DNA from: MGBC163016 sp964469815
GTDB lineage: Bacteria > Actinomycetota > Coriobacteriia > Coriobacteriales > Eggerthellaceae
DNA length: 23,469 bases
Direction of reading: 5' to 3'
Assembly (NCBI GenBank): GCA_964469815.1
Contig: CAYXZC010000028.1
Coordinates: 1-23,469, forward strand
Shown: positions 7,598 to 14,356 of the stretch, one piece after another
Layout: each line of letters starts with the position of its first letter
Numbering within the stretch: position 1 is the stretch's first letter
The notes under the pieces: generated by a model
Seen by the model: only the letters and a program-made list of their open reading frames with translations
Database searches by the model: none
What the model was told of the DNA's origin: nothing
Translations under genes and position numbers: made by a program

Positions 7598-8821
7598 ATG
7601 GATAACATGGACAACGATGCCTTGGCAACATATCTTGGAACGCTTGCTCGCGATGATTGCTTTCGAGTCGAGAAAGTGCTCAAGGAAGCTCCTCATGAAG
7701 TTACTGAGGTCGTATATTTCACCGGCAGCAACGGTGGTGAGATGGGGCCTTTCATCCGCAAGCGCATAAGCGATGAAGCGGGAATGGGCTCTGCTTATGC
7801 AACCATACATGCCGTTCAGAAGCTAGGTAAAAGGTTCAAGCATCTTCCTCGCATATATGATGTGCATGAACGCGACAGCGAGCTCATCGTTGTCATGGAA
7901 TACGTTCAAGGAAGAACCATTCACGATGAGGTCTACGAGAACAATGCCTCCATACCCTTGGCTCAAAGGATCTTTCCTCAACTATGTGATGGTGTGACCG
8001 AGCTGCATGAGGAATTCATCCCGCCCATTATCCATCGCGATCTCAAACCTTCCAATGTCATAATCAGCGCCGGCGGATTGACCATCATAGATTTTGGCAT
8101 TGCCCGAAGCTTTCGTGATGATGCGTATGCGGATACGGCTCCATTCGGTACGCGTGCTTATGCTCCGCCCGAGCAATTCGGGTATGGCCAGACCGACCAA
8201 CGTAGCGATATCTATGCCCTTGGTATGATCCTTTATTACCTTTTGACCGAACAGAATCCTACTGCAGAAGATATCTCCCGTGGATTTCCGAAGCTGTCCT
8301 TCTTTGAACCGCTCCGAAAGGTCGTCGTACGTGCAACCGCCTTCGATCCGATGATGCGTTTCCAAACAGCGAAAGATCTGAGATCGGCTTTCATGGAAGC
8401 TGTTGCAGCGGTGCCCATGCGATCTGCGACTTCCTTGCAGCCGACGCAGTCCGCACGACCCTCCGCACCCGCAAAGGCTTCGGAGATCGTCGGGATGATC
8501 TGGAACGTCATCGTAGCTTTGGTGTGGTTCTTATTCATCATGGCAAGCTTCGTGGCGGTGTTCTCGCCGGTCGAATCGACCGCGATCTATCCTGGATGGT
8601 TCCGAGTGCTCATGTTTCCCTGCATGTTCGGACTGTTCGTGTCCGGGGTCAGCTATGCGCTCATGGATAAGCGCTGGTTGCGTCGTCGCATACCTTTCAT
8701 GGCTAATCAGTCATACGGGCGAAGCCTTCTTGTTAGTGCCGTTTTGATAGGCGCGTCCTTTGCGTTTTTGGTCTTGCTGGTGGTCATCATCTTGATAACG
8801 AATTCTTTTTCTGGCAACTGA
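7598..8821 (+). CDS. Membrane-anchored Ser/Thr protein kinase (Hanks type)
   Basis: The 407-residue protein carries a complete Hanks kinase domain: a glycine-rich loop region (TGSNGGEMGPFIRKRI, with a candidate ATP-binding Lys), the hinge VVMEYVQGRTIHDEV, the catalytic loop HRDLKPSNV (Asp148), IIDFGIARSF (metal-binding Asp165), a GTRAYAPPEQFG activation-segment end, and DIYALGMILYYLLT. After a Pro/Ser/Ala linker come three hydrophobic segments (residues ~290-410), with no extracellular PASTA repeats, so it differs from PknB/PrkC sensors. The start is uncertain: the frame is open back to 7457, overlapping the HTH gene, but ATG 7598 (or 7607) is the first good candidate and its ribosome site is weak. 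Confidence 0.85.
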   Translation: MDNMDNDALATYLGTLARDDCFRVEKVLKEAPHEVTEVVYFTGSNGGEMGPFIRKRISDEAGMGSAYATIHAVQKLGKRFKHLPRIYDVHERDSELIVVMEYVQGRTIHDEVYENNASIPLAQRIFPQLCDGVTELHEEFIPPIIHRDLKPSNVIISAGGLTIIDFGIARSFRDDAYADTAPFGTRAYAPPEQFGYGQTDQRSDIYALGMILYYLLTEQNPTAEDISRGFPKLSFFEPLRKVVVRATAFDPMMRFQTAKDLRSAFMEAVAAVPMRSATSLQPTQSARPSAPAKASEIVGMIWNVIVALVWFLFIMASFVAVFSPVESTAIYPGWFRVLMFPCMFGLFVSGVSYALMDKRWLRRRIPFMANQSYGRSLLVSAVLIGASFAFLVLLVVIILITNSFSGN

Positions 8822-8850
8822 TCGCATGCGAGGTTGCTCAAGGCGATGCC

Positions 8851-8890
8851 GGGCAACGCAGGGTAACGCAGGTCAACACGGGGCAACACA
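8851..8890. repeat. Four in-phase degenerate 10-bp tandem repeats
   Basis: Successive decamers are GGGCAACGCA, GGGTAACGCA, GGTCAACACG and GGGCAACACA. The 10-bp period would put each unit on the same face of the helix. They lie 30 bases after the kinase stop and about 215 bases before the microprotein start. Confidence 0.6.
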
Positions 8891-8944
8891 GAGCAGATCA
8901 AGGGCGGTTTCCCTTGAATGCGATGGATGGGAATCTGATCACTT

Positions 8945-8982
8945 CTTACGAACCTAACGAATTCGTAAGGTAGATGTAAGGC
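8945..8982. promoter_or_regulatory. Palindrome plus direct repeat, candidate regulator site
   Basis: CTTACGAA (8945-8952) is an inverted repeat of TTCGTAAG (8962-8969). Overlapping it, GTAAGG is repeated at 8965 and 8976, 11 bases apart, the spacing typical of OmpR/PhoB-family half-sites. The reverse complement of 8972-8982 reads GCCTTACATCT, close to the word at 4072-4082 ahead of the BceR-like gene. This is the best candidate for the transporter's control site. Confidence 0.4.
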
Positions 8983-9105
8983 CAATCGATGGATAGCGTA
9001 ATCCTCCTTCTCTAGCATTGTTGTTGGCTCGAAGAATACCCCATGGGTCGATCCGTTCGATCCGAATATCCAGACATCGAGCCAAAGTCGAGAGAAAGGA
9101 TTGTC

Positions 9106-9204
9106 GTGAGCGTAGCGAAAAAAGTGGCAATAGGGCTTATCATCGTTGTAGGATTCGGAATCATCGTAGCGAATCAGGTTCCGAAGATCGAGAGGAGCCT
9201 CTAG
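9106..9204 (+). CDS. 32-residue single-TM microprotein before ABC transporter
   Basis: A GTG start at 9106 is preceded by AGAAAGGA at a 5-base spacing and runs to TAG at 9202-9204. The product is basic at the start (VSVAKKVA), has one hydrophobic helix (IGLIIVVGFGIIVA) and ends in a polar tail (NQVPKIERSL). The gene lies three bases before the ATG of the ABC ATPase, so coupling is likely. The N..P.(I/V).R.L tail resembles the small DUF6893-type proteins I recall from Gram-positive genomes, but I cannot confirm that. It might be a transporter subunit, a peptide sensor or a regulator of the BceAB-like complex. It is short enough to be missed by standard gene calling. Confidence 0.65.
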   Translation: MSVAKKVAIGLIIVVGFGIIVANQVPKIERSL

Positions 9205-9207
9205 ATC

Positions 9208-10203
9208 ATGCCCGAGATCTACACAGAACCATTTCCCCAAAACGGCGATATAGTCGCCTCTCAACCCACCGGCTCTGCCGATCCATCTCAAGGGATGCAT
9301 TTTAAGGCTTCACAATCTGCATCGCAAAGCGCAGCTTACGGTGCGAAATGCCCTTCCCCTGCGCACGTGAGCAATGCCAACAGGGTTTCTCCTCAACAAA
9401 TTCCCCAAGTGAATCCGAACGCTGATGGCTATAGCGGCAATCCTATTCTTTCGATCCGTTCTGTAGAGAAGGTCTTCGGTAGCCGGGATTCGGTAACGCG
9501 GGCTTTGAACGGCATCAGCCTTGATGTCATGCCAGGTGAATTCTTGAGCATCATGGGGCCTTCGGGATCGGGAAAATCGACGCTATTGAATTGCATCTCC
9601 ACCATCGATACCGTCACGAGCGGGAGCATCCTTGTCGGTGGGAAGGACATAACCTCCATGTCGCGCCGTCAGCTATCAAAATTCCGCCGCGATGATCTGG
9701 GGTTCATCTTCCAAGACTCGAACCTGTTGAACACGTTGACCGGCTTCGAGAACATCTCACTGTCCTTGAGTATCAAAGGCGTTTCTGCAAGGAAGATCCC
9801 TGCTATGGTCAATCAGATATCCACGCGTCTGGGGGTAGATGGGGTTCTGAACAAATTCCCATACCAGATGTCTGGCGGACAGCGGCAGCGGATCGCAGCT
9901 GCGCGAGCCATAGTGGGTGACCCGAAGATCATCTTGGCCGATGAGCCTACAGGTGCGCTCGATTCGCGCAGTGCGACCATATTGCTCGAGATAATGGAGA
10001 TGCTCAACCAGCAGATGTCGGCCACGATCCTCATGGTAACGCATGATGCATTCGCCGCATCCTACACGAATCGCGTTCTCTTCATCAAGGACGGCTCTGT
10101 CTTCAATGAGCTTCTGCGCGGAGATGAGAGCAGGGATCGGTTCTTCGCGCGGATCATGGAGGTCGTTTCCTTCCTAGGCGGGGAGGCGGGACATGTATCA
10201 TAA
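9208..10203 (+). CDS. ABC transporter ATPase, BceA-like, with long N-terminal extension
   Basis: The ATPase domain (from about residue 79) has every expected motif: Walker A GPSGSGKST (117-125), Q-loop Gln169, signature SGGQR (222-226), Walker B ILADEP (Asp245, Glu246), D-loop SALD-like GALD, and H-loop His279. It belongs to the MacB/LolD/BceA group that powers FtsX-type permeases. BceA proteins are usually about 250 residues; this one is 331 because residues 1-78 are a Ser/Gln/Pro/Ala-rich, probably disordered extension. GAGAGGAG 12 bases upstream and the microprotein stop 3 bases upstream support ATG 9208, though an internal start cannot be excluded. The stop overlaps the permease start by 11 bases. 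Confidence 0.9.
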   Translation: MPEIYTEPFPQNGDIVASQPTGSADPSQGMHFKASQSASQSAAYGAKCPSPAHVSNANRVSPQQIPQVNPNADGYSGNPILSIRSVEKVFGSRDSVTRALNGISLDVMPGEFLSIMGPSGSGKSTLLNCISTIDTVTSGSILVGGKDITSMSRRQLSKFRRDDLGFIFQDSNLLNTLTGFENISLSLSIKGVSARKIPAMVNQISTRLGVDGVLNKFPYQMSGGQRQRIAAARAIVGDPKIILADEPTGALDSRSATILLEIMEMLNQQMSATILMVTHDAFAASYTNRVLFIKDGSVFNELLRGDESRDRFFARIMEVVSFLGGEAGHVS

Positions 10204-12403
10204 GCTCGCTTTGCGCAATATACGCAGATCGGTCAAGGATTACGCCATCTATTTCGTGACCCTTCTGCTAGGTGTTGCGCTGTTCTATGCATTCAATTCC
10301 ATCGGAAGCCAGCAGATACTCTTCGATCTGGAGTCCACAGCAGATGAGCATCAGTTCGAAACCACGCAACAGCTCTTGTCGATGTTTTCCGGAGTCATCG
10401 CGTTCGTGCTGGCATTTCTTATCCTGTATTCGAATCGGTTCCTCATAAGGCGCAGGAAGAAGGAATTCGGAACCTACTTGTTGTTGGGGATGACACCTGC
10501 GCACGTATCGAGCATCGTTTTGTATGAAACGGTCATAGTAGGGCTCGTTTCGCTCGTCGTCGGATTGGTGATAGGCGTCATGCTATCCCAGGCGCTTTCC
10601 TTCTTCACCGCTTCTTTGCTCGATACAACGTTGACGAATTATCAGTTCGTTTTCTCTTTCGATGGATTTCTGGCGACTCTTATCTGCTTTGCTGTCATAT
10701 ATGTGGTCGTAGCCGTGTTCAACATCATCAGCGTGGCTCGCTGCAAGCTGATCGACCTTCTTCAAGCCGACAAGAAAAATGAGCGCACAGGAGTCCGCAA
10801 TCCGTGGATATGCCTTGTGGTCTTCATCATATCGATCGCGGTCTTGGCGTACGCCTACGAGCAGCTCATCGAGAATGGGCTTGTCATGCTCGATGATCCG
10901 CAGTTCATTCGCGCTACAGTGGGAATGCTCGTGGGAACGCTTCTGTTCTTCTGGTCTTTGGCCGGTTTCGTCATCGCGGTCATAACGCGGCTTCGTGGTG
11001 TTTACCTGCGAGGGCTTCGAGTTTTCACCGTACGTCAGATATCCAGTAAGGTCAACACGGCATTCCTATCGCTTTGGGCGGTCTGCGTTCTGCTGTTCTT
11101 CTCGATAACGGTGTTCTCTACCGGCATGGGGATGATCGAGGTGTTCGTCGGCGGCGTTGAAGCAGCGAACCCCTACAGCGCAACGCTGCGTGGCGATATA
11201 TGGTATGGACCGGATGGTTCCAGAGCATCGTCTGCAGGACTTGAGCAGCGCGCTTCCGAGATGCGCGAATACGCGCCGGAGCGCTTTGCACAGGCCGAGA
11301 GCTATGACTGGAACATGGCTCGGCCTCTACAGGAAGCCGCGCCCGATCTTTGGACATCCACTATAGCAGGCTATGCGCAGATCGATGCATTCGATGACCC
11401 TACCGAGGGTTACGGTGATCTCTTCGATGCTCTGTTGAAGAAGGGGCTCATATCGCCTTCCGACATCTCGCAGCTGGAAGGTGCCACCTACTCCCATCTT
11501 AGCCTCGTATCGCTGTCGGACTTCAATGCTGCCATGGAGTTGCAGGGGAAGGGTGTCATTGAGCTCAACTCGGATCAATGTGCCCTTGTGAACAATCTCG
11601 ATATGACCGACACGATAGCGAAGGCTCTTTTGAAGAGCGGGATGTCGATCGATGTTTCAGGCAAACAATACGCTATCTCTGACAAGCTCTACGATGCGCA
11701 GCTGGAGGATAACGCCATGAAGGCATCGATACTCACCTTCGTTGTGCCCGATGCTGCGATCGAAGGGCTATGGAAGAGCGGATACATCCCGAGTCTTTCG
11801 TATCTGAATGTCATGTATGCAGATAACGGGCTTAGCGTGGAGGAGAACGATATCGCGCTTGGTCAGATCATAGAGGCGGCGCAACCTGCTGATATGGGTG
11901 GATTCGATAGGGGATATCAGGGATCGGCTGAAGGGTATGCGAGTTTGCTTTGGCCTGTTACCACCACGATAACCGCGAACGATATGATCTCGCAATCGGC
12001 CGGACTGCGCTTCATGATCACTTACCTTGCAATCTACATTGGATTCATCTTCCTGATATCCACCGCAGCTATCCTTGCCATACAGCAACTATCGCAGGCT
12101 TCCGATTCCTCGCCCAGGTATCGTACTCTTTGGAGCTTGGGCTGCGACAGGCGCATGATCTTCAGGTCGCTCTTGGCGCAGATAGCGGTATATTTCATGA
12201 TCCCACTCGGATTGGCTGTCTGCCATTCGGCTTGCGCCATAGGGGTGATATCAAAGAGTCTATTCGAATCGATGGGAACATCTCCCGCAGTGCCTATAGC
12301 CATGGCGGCTGTCCTTACGATCGTGATCTACGGCACATATATGCTGCTGACGTACTTCGCGAGCAGAGGGATCGTGAAGGGGGCGATAGCCCCGGCGGCG
12401 TAA
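10193..12403 (+). CDS. FtsX-type ABC permease, BceB-like
   Basis: The 736-residue permease starts MYHKLALRNIRRSVKDYAIY, the usual N-terminus of this family. It has about ten membrane helices: one near 17-36, three more by ~180, three by ~310, then a large external domain (about 311-600) and three helices at the C-terminus. Ten helices with a big loop between TM7 and TM8 is the BceB topology. BceB pairs with BceA to remove cell-wall-active peptides such as bacitracin from their lipid targets and to signal the BceS kinase. The protein is longer than the roughly 650 residues usual for BceB, mostly in the external domain. Substrate unknown. A terminator follows immediately. Confidence 0.88.
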   Translation: MYHKLALRNIRRSVKDYAIYFVTLLLGVALFYAFNSIGSQQILFDLESTADEHQFETTQQLLSMFSGVIAFVLAFLILYSNRFLIRRRKKEFGTYLLLGMTPAHVSSIVLYETVIVGLVSLVVGLVIGVMLSQALSFFTASLLDTTLTNYQFVFSFDGFLATLICFAVIYVVVAVFNIISVARCKLIDLLQADKKNERTGVRNPWICLVVFIISIAVLAYAYEQLIENGLVMLDDPQFIRATVGMLVGTLLFFWSLAGFVIAVITRLRGVYLRGLRVFTVRQISSKVNTAFLSLWAVCVLLFFSITVFSTGMGMIEVFVGGVEAANPYSATLRGDIWYGPDGSRASSAGLEQRASEMREYAPERFAQAESYDWNMARPLQEAAPDLWTSTIAGYAQIDAFDDPTEGYGDLFDALLKKGLISPSDISQLEGATYSHLSLVSLSDFNAAMELQGKGVIELNSDQCALVNNLDMTDTIAKALLKSGMSIDVSGKQYAISDKLYDAQLEDNAMKASILTFVVPDAAIEGLWKSGYIPSLSYLNVMYADNGLSVEENDIALGQIIEAAQPADMGGFDRGYQGSAEGYASLLWPVTTTITANDMISQSAGLRFMITYLAIYIGFIFLISTAAILAIQQLSQASDSSPRYRTLWSLGCDRRMIFRSLLAQIAVYFMIPLGLAVCHSACAIGVISKSLFESMGTSPAVPIAMAAVLTIVIYGTYMLLTYFASRGIVKGAIAPAA

Positions 12404-12425
12404 AGGCGGCTGCACGCCTTTCTTT
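12402..12425 (+). terminator. Intrinsic terminator of ABC transporter operon
   Basis: AAAGGCG (12402-12408) pairs with CGCCTTT (12415-12421) around a 6-base loop, then CTTTC. The stem begins within the permease stop codon. Confidence 0.65.
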
Positions 12426-12436
12426 CGTAACAACGC

Positions 12437-12464
12437 GTAGTGGGCGGTTCTGACCGCCCACACG
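12437..12464 (+). repeat. REP-like palindrome, copy D
   Basis: GTAG (12437-12440) abuts GTGGGCGGT-TCTG-ACCGCCCAC (12440-12461). Sequence and shape match copies A-C near 541-656, almost 12 kb away, showing that these are dispersed repeats rather than local palindromes. Confidence 0.65.
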
Positions 12465-12498
12465 TAACAAGCGGACGTATAGCTTGTCACACGATTTT

Positions 12499-12529
12499 GT
12501 CATCCTGAACGAAGTGAAGGATCTTTTTG
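12499..12529 (+). repeat. TCATCCTGAACGAAGTGAAGG motif, dispersed-repeat-like
   Basis: The stretch contains CATCCTGAACGAAGTGAAGG followed by ATC and a T-run. I recall a near-identical word (CATCCTGAGCGAAGCGAAGG) scattered in intergenic regions of unrelated bacteria; this is from memory and unchecked. ATCCT/AGGAT can pair and is followed by CTTTTT, so it may also act as a weak terminator. Confidence 0.45.
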
Positions 12530-12545
12530 TGCATCAAGATCGAAG

Positions 12546-12905
12546 GCATCCCTTTTCGCATTTGAAAGACTTAATTCGTGTAATGCAAGTGGATATACTT
12601 TCGTCTCGATGCGTCGTCGCCTTGAGCTAACTTCATTCAAATATGTTTGAATGAAGTGGATCTTTCGGCTCCTTTGGCTTAGCTCGTGTCAAGCCATCGC
12701 AAACAATTGCTTCGCAATTCTTTGCTTCAGGTCGCTTCGCGACACCTTGACACTCTCTGTTGCGGGTGTATGAAGTTTATACACCCGCAATAACCTCGAC
12801 TCAAGCACATCCACTTGCATTTATATGTCTTGTACTTTGTAAAACGTCCGTTTGCCACGTGCTTGCATTACACGAGAAGTCTTACTCAAATGCGGAAAGG
12901 GATGC
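12546..12905. repeat. 360-bp palindromic element with ~45-bp terminal inverted repeats
   Basis: The ends (12546-12589 and 12862-12905) are inverted copies matching over about 40 positions, with blocks GCATCCCTTT, CGCATTTGA, AAGACTT and TCGTGTAATGCAAG separated by small indels. Inside are a perfect 12-bp hairpin (12630-12657), a GTGTCAAG/CTTGACAC stem (12686-12693 and 12746-12753) enclosing two hairpins with TTC loops (12699-12725 and 12731-12743), and another perfect 12-bp hairpin (12760-12790). AATGCAAGTGGAT (12582-12594) also pairs perfectly with 12809-12821. No protein is encoded. It may be a large structured RNA, a non-autonomous (MITE-like) element or a long XpaC leader. Confidence 0.65.
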
Positions 12906-12988
12906 GATGGGCTGATCGATGTTTCCTCTGTGGCATGGTAATATGGTCAGAACGTTTTTTCGCCCACTCAATGAAAAGGGATTCCGTT

Positions 12989-14281
12989 TTGTCGAGCATG
13001 TCGCAAAAAGATTTCGAGGAACTCTGTAGATCGATCGAAGGCTCCATCACCAAGGTCATGAACGCCGTTGGCAAGGGGATCGATAAAGCGGGAGATGCGG
13101 CAACGAACGCCATCAATCAGGCTATGGAGAATCAAAAGCGACAGCAGCAAAACAACAGGCCGAATGCTCCGGGACGTGCGCCCTCTACGGCACCTGTCCG
13201 CGCGAACAACGCCATATATAAGCAGAACTATGCGAACAATGCCATCATCCGTTCGCGGTTCAAACCAGCCGGGGGCCTCACTGCAAGCGGTGTTCTGCTA
13301 TCGACCGTGGGCGGCATCTTCACCTTCACGTTCGGAGCTACAGAGATCTTCGGTATCTCAACAGCTATCATATCGCCTACTTCGGAGGCTGTCGGCTCTT
13401 TGGGTGGTTATATAGGGGCTCTTGGTGTAATTGCAGCATTCCTGGGTCTTTCTGTTTGGGGACTCGTTACAGGTGTACGAAATCTTACGCTTGGTGCGCG
13501 TCTCAAGGCTATCCAGCGCATCTTCGGCGACCGCGAGGTATGCTCGATCCAAGAGCTATCCGAGCGCATGCAGATATCCCCTGAGAAGACCGTGGACACG
13601 GTTCGCAAGCTCATCAAGCGCGGCCTTTTACCGCAGGGACGCTTGGATAGCGGAGAGACGTGCCTTATGGTAACGAACGCGTCCTACGATCTTTACCTTC
13701 AGGCAAAGCACTCCTACGAGCAGAAGAAGATGGAAGAGCGCGCGATGCAAAGCGCGAAGGCTCGTTCTGGACTAACCTCGCAGGATGCTGCGATGAACGC
13801 CAAGGCGCAGGCTTTCATCGACACCGGGAATCGCTACATCCAAGAGATAAGCGCCTTGAACGTTGCCATCGATGATGTGGAGCTTTCCGAGAAGATCGTG
13901 CAGATAGAGCTCATCATAGGAAAGATACTCGATCGCGTGAAAGACGACCCTTCCCTCATCGAGAGCGTATCTGGTATCGGGCGCCTGGATGATTACTACC
14001 TTCCGCAAACCATCAAGCTGCTCACAGCATACGAACAGCTTGAGGAACAGCCGGTCCAGGGTGAGAACATCCGCAACTCCAGACGCGAGATAGAAGCCAC
14101 GCTCGACACATTGTGCACAGCATACGATAAGCTGCTCGATTCCACATTCGAGGATCTGACGATGGATGTCTCTTCCGATATAACGGTCTTGCATGCCGTA
14201 TTGTCCCAAGAAGGGCTCACCGAGAATCCTTTCGATGGCGATGATGCGGGCAAACGGAATTCAACGGATTTGAAGCAATAG
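12989..14281 (+). CDS. XpaC-like family membrane protein
   Basis: The protein resembles the XpaC family (5-bromo-4-chloroindolyl phosphate hydrolysis protein), the usual partner of TelA. From TTG 12989 it is 430 residues. An amphipathic N-terminal helix region and an Asn/Gln/Pro/Ala-rich linker precede two membrane helices (about 96-122 and 136-160). A long helical cytoplasmic part follows, with an HTH-like segment (CSIQELSERMQISPEKTVDT). AGGGA seven bases before TTG 12989 favours that start; ATG 12998 is too far from it, ATG 12971 has no site, and the frame runs back to 12815 through the palindromic element. Its true biochemical activity is unknown. The TelA gene follows within 75 bases, so they form an operon. 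Confidence 0.8.
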   Translation: MSSMSQKDFEELCRSIEGSITKVMNAVGKGIDKAGDAATNAINQAMENQKRQQQNNRPNAPGRAPSTAPVRANNAIYKQNYANNAIIRSRFKPAGGLTASGVLLSTVGGIFTFTFGATEIFGISTAIISPTSEAVGSLGGYIGALGVIAAFLGLSVWGLVTGVRNLTLGARLKAIQRIFGDREVCSIQELSERMQISPEKTVDTVRKLIKRGLLPQGRLDSGETCLMVTNASYDLYLQAKHSYEQKKMEERAMQSAKARSGLTSQDAAMNAKAQAFIDTGNRYIQEISALNVAIDDVELSEKIVQIELIIGKILDRVKDDPSLIESVSGIGRLDDYYLPQTIKLLTAYEQLEEQPVQGENIRNSRREIEATLDTLCTAYDKLLDSTFEDLTMDVSSDITVLHAVLSQEGLTENPFDGDDAGKRNSTDLKQ

Positions 14282-14356
14282 CATGTCGAGATCCTATTGG
14301 AGTCCGACATGTGGGATCATTCCCAAAGCGAAGACGATCTTATAAAGGAGACCAAG

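Larger units (their letters stand above)
8822..9105. other. Gap with decamer repeats and promoter-like palindromes
   Basis: This 284-bp gap between the kinase gene and the microprotein gene contains no gene I can support. It holds four in-phase 10-bp repeats (8851-8890), a perfect hairpin TCAAGGG-CGGTTT-CCCTTGA (8898-8917), and the CTTACGAA/TTCGTAAG palindrome with GTAAGG direct repeats (8945-8981). The second half is probably the promoter region of the microprotein-ABC transporter operon. Confidence 0.5.

Noticed and set aside
8851..8890. CRISPR-like array
   Set aside because: Units are 10 bp with no spacers and no cas gene anywhere in the window.
12815..12988. Upstream extension of the XpaC frame
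   Set aside because: It translates part of the 360-bp inverted repeat and lacks a ribosome site; taken as non-coding.
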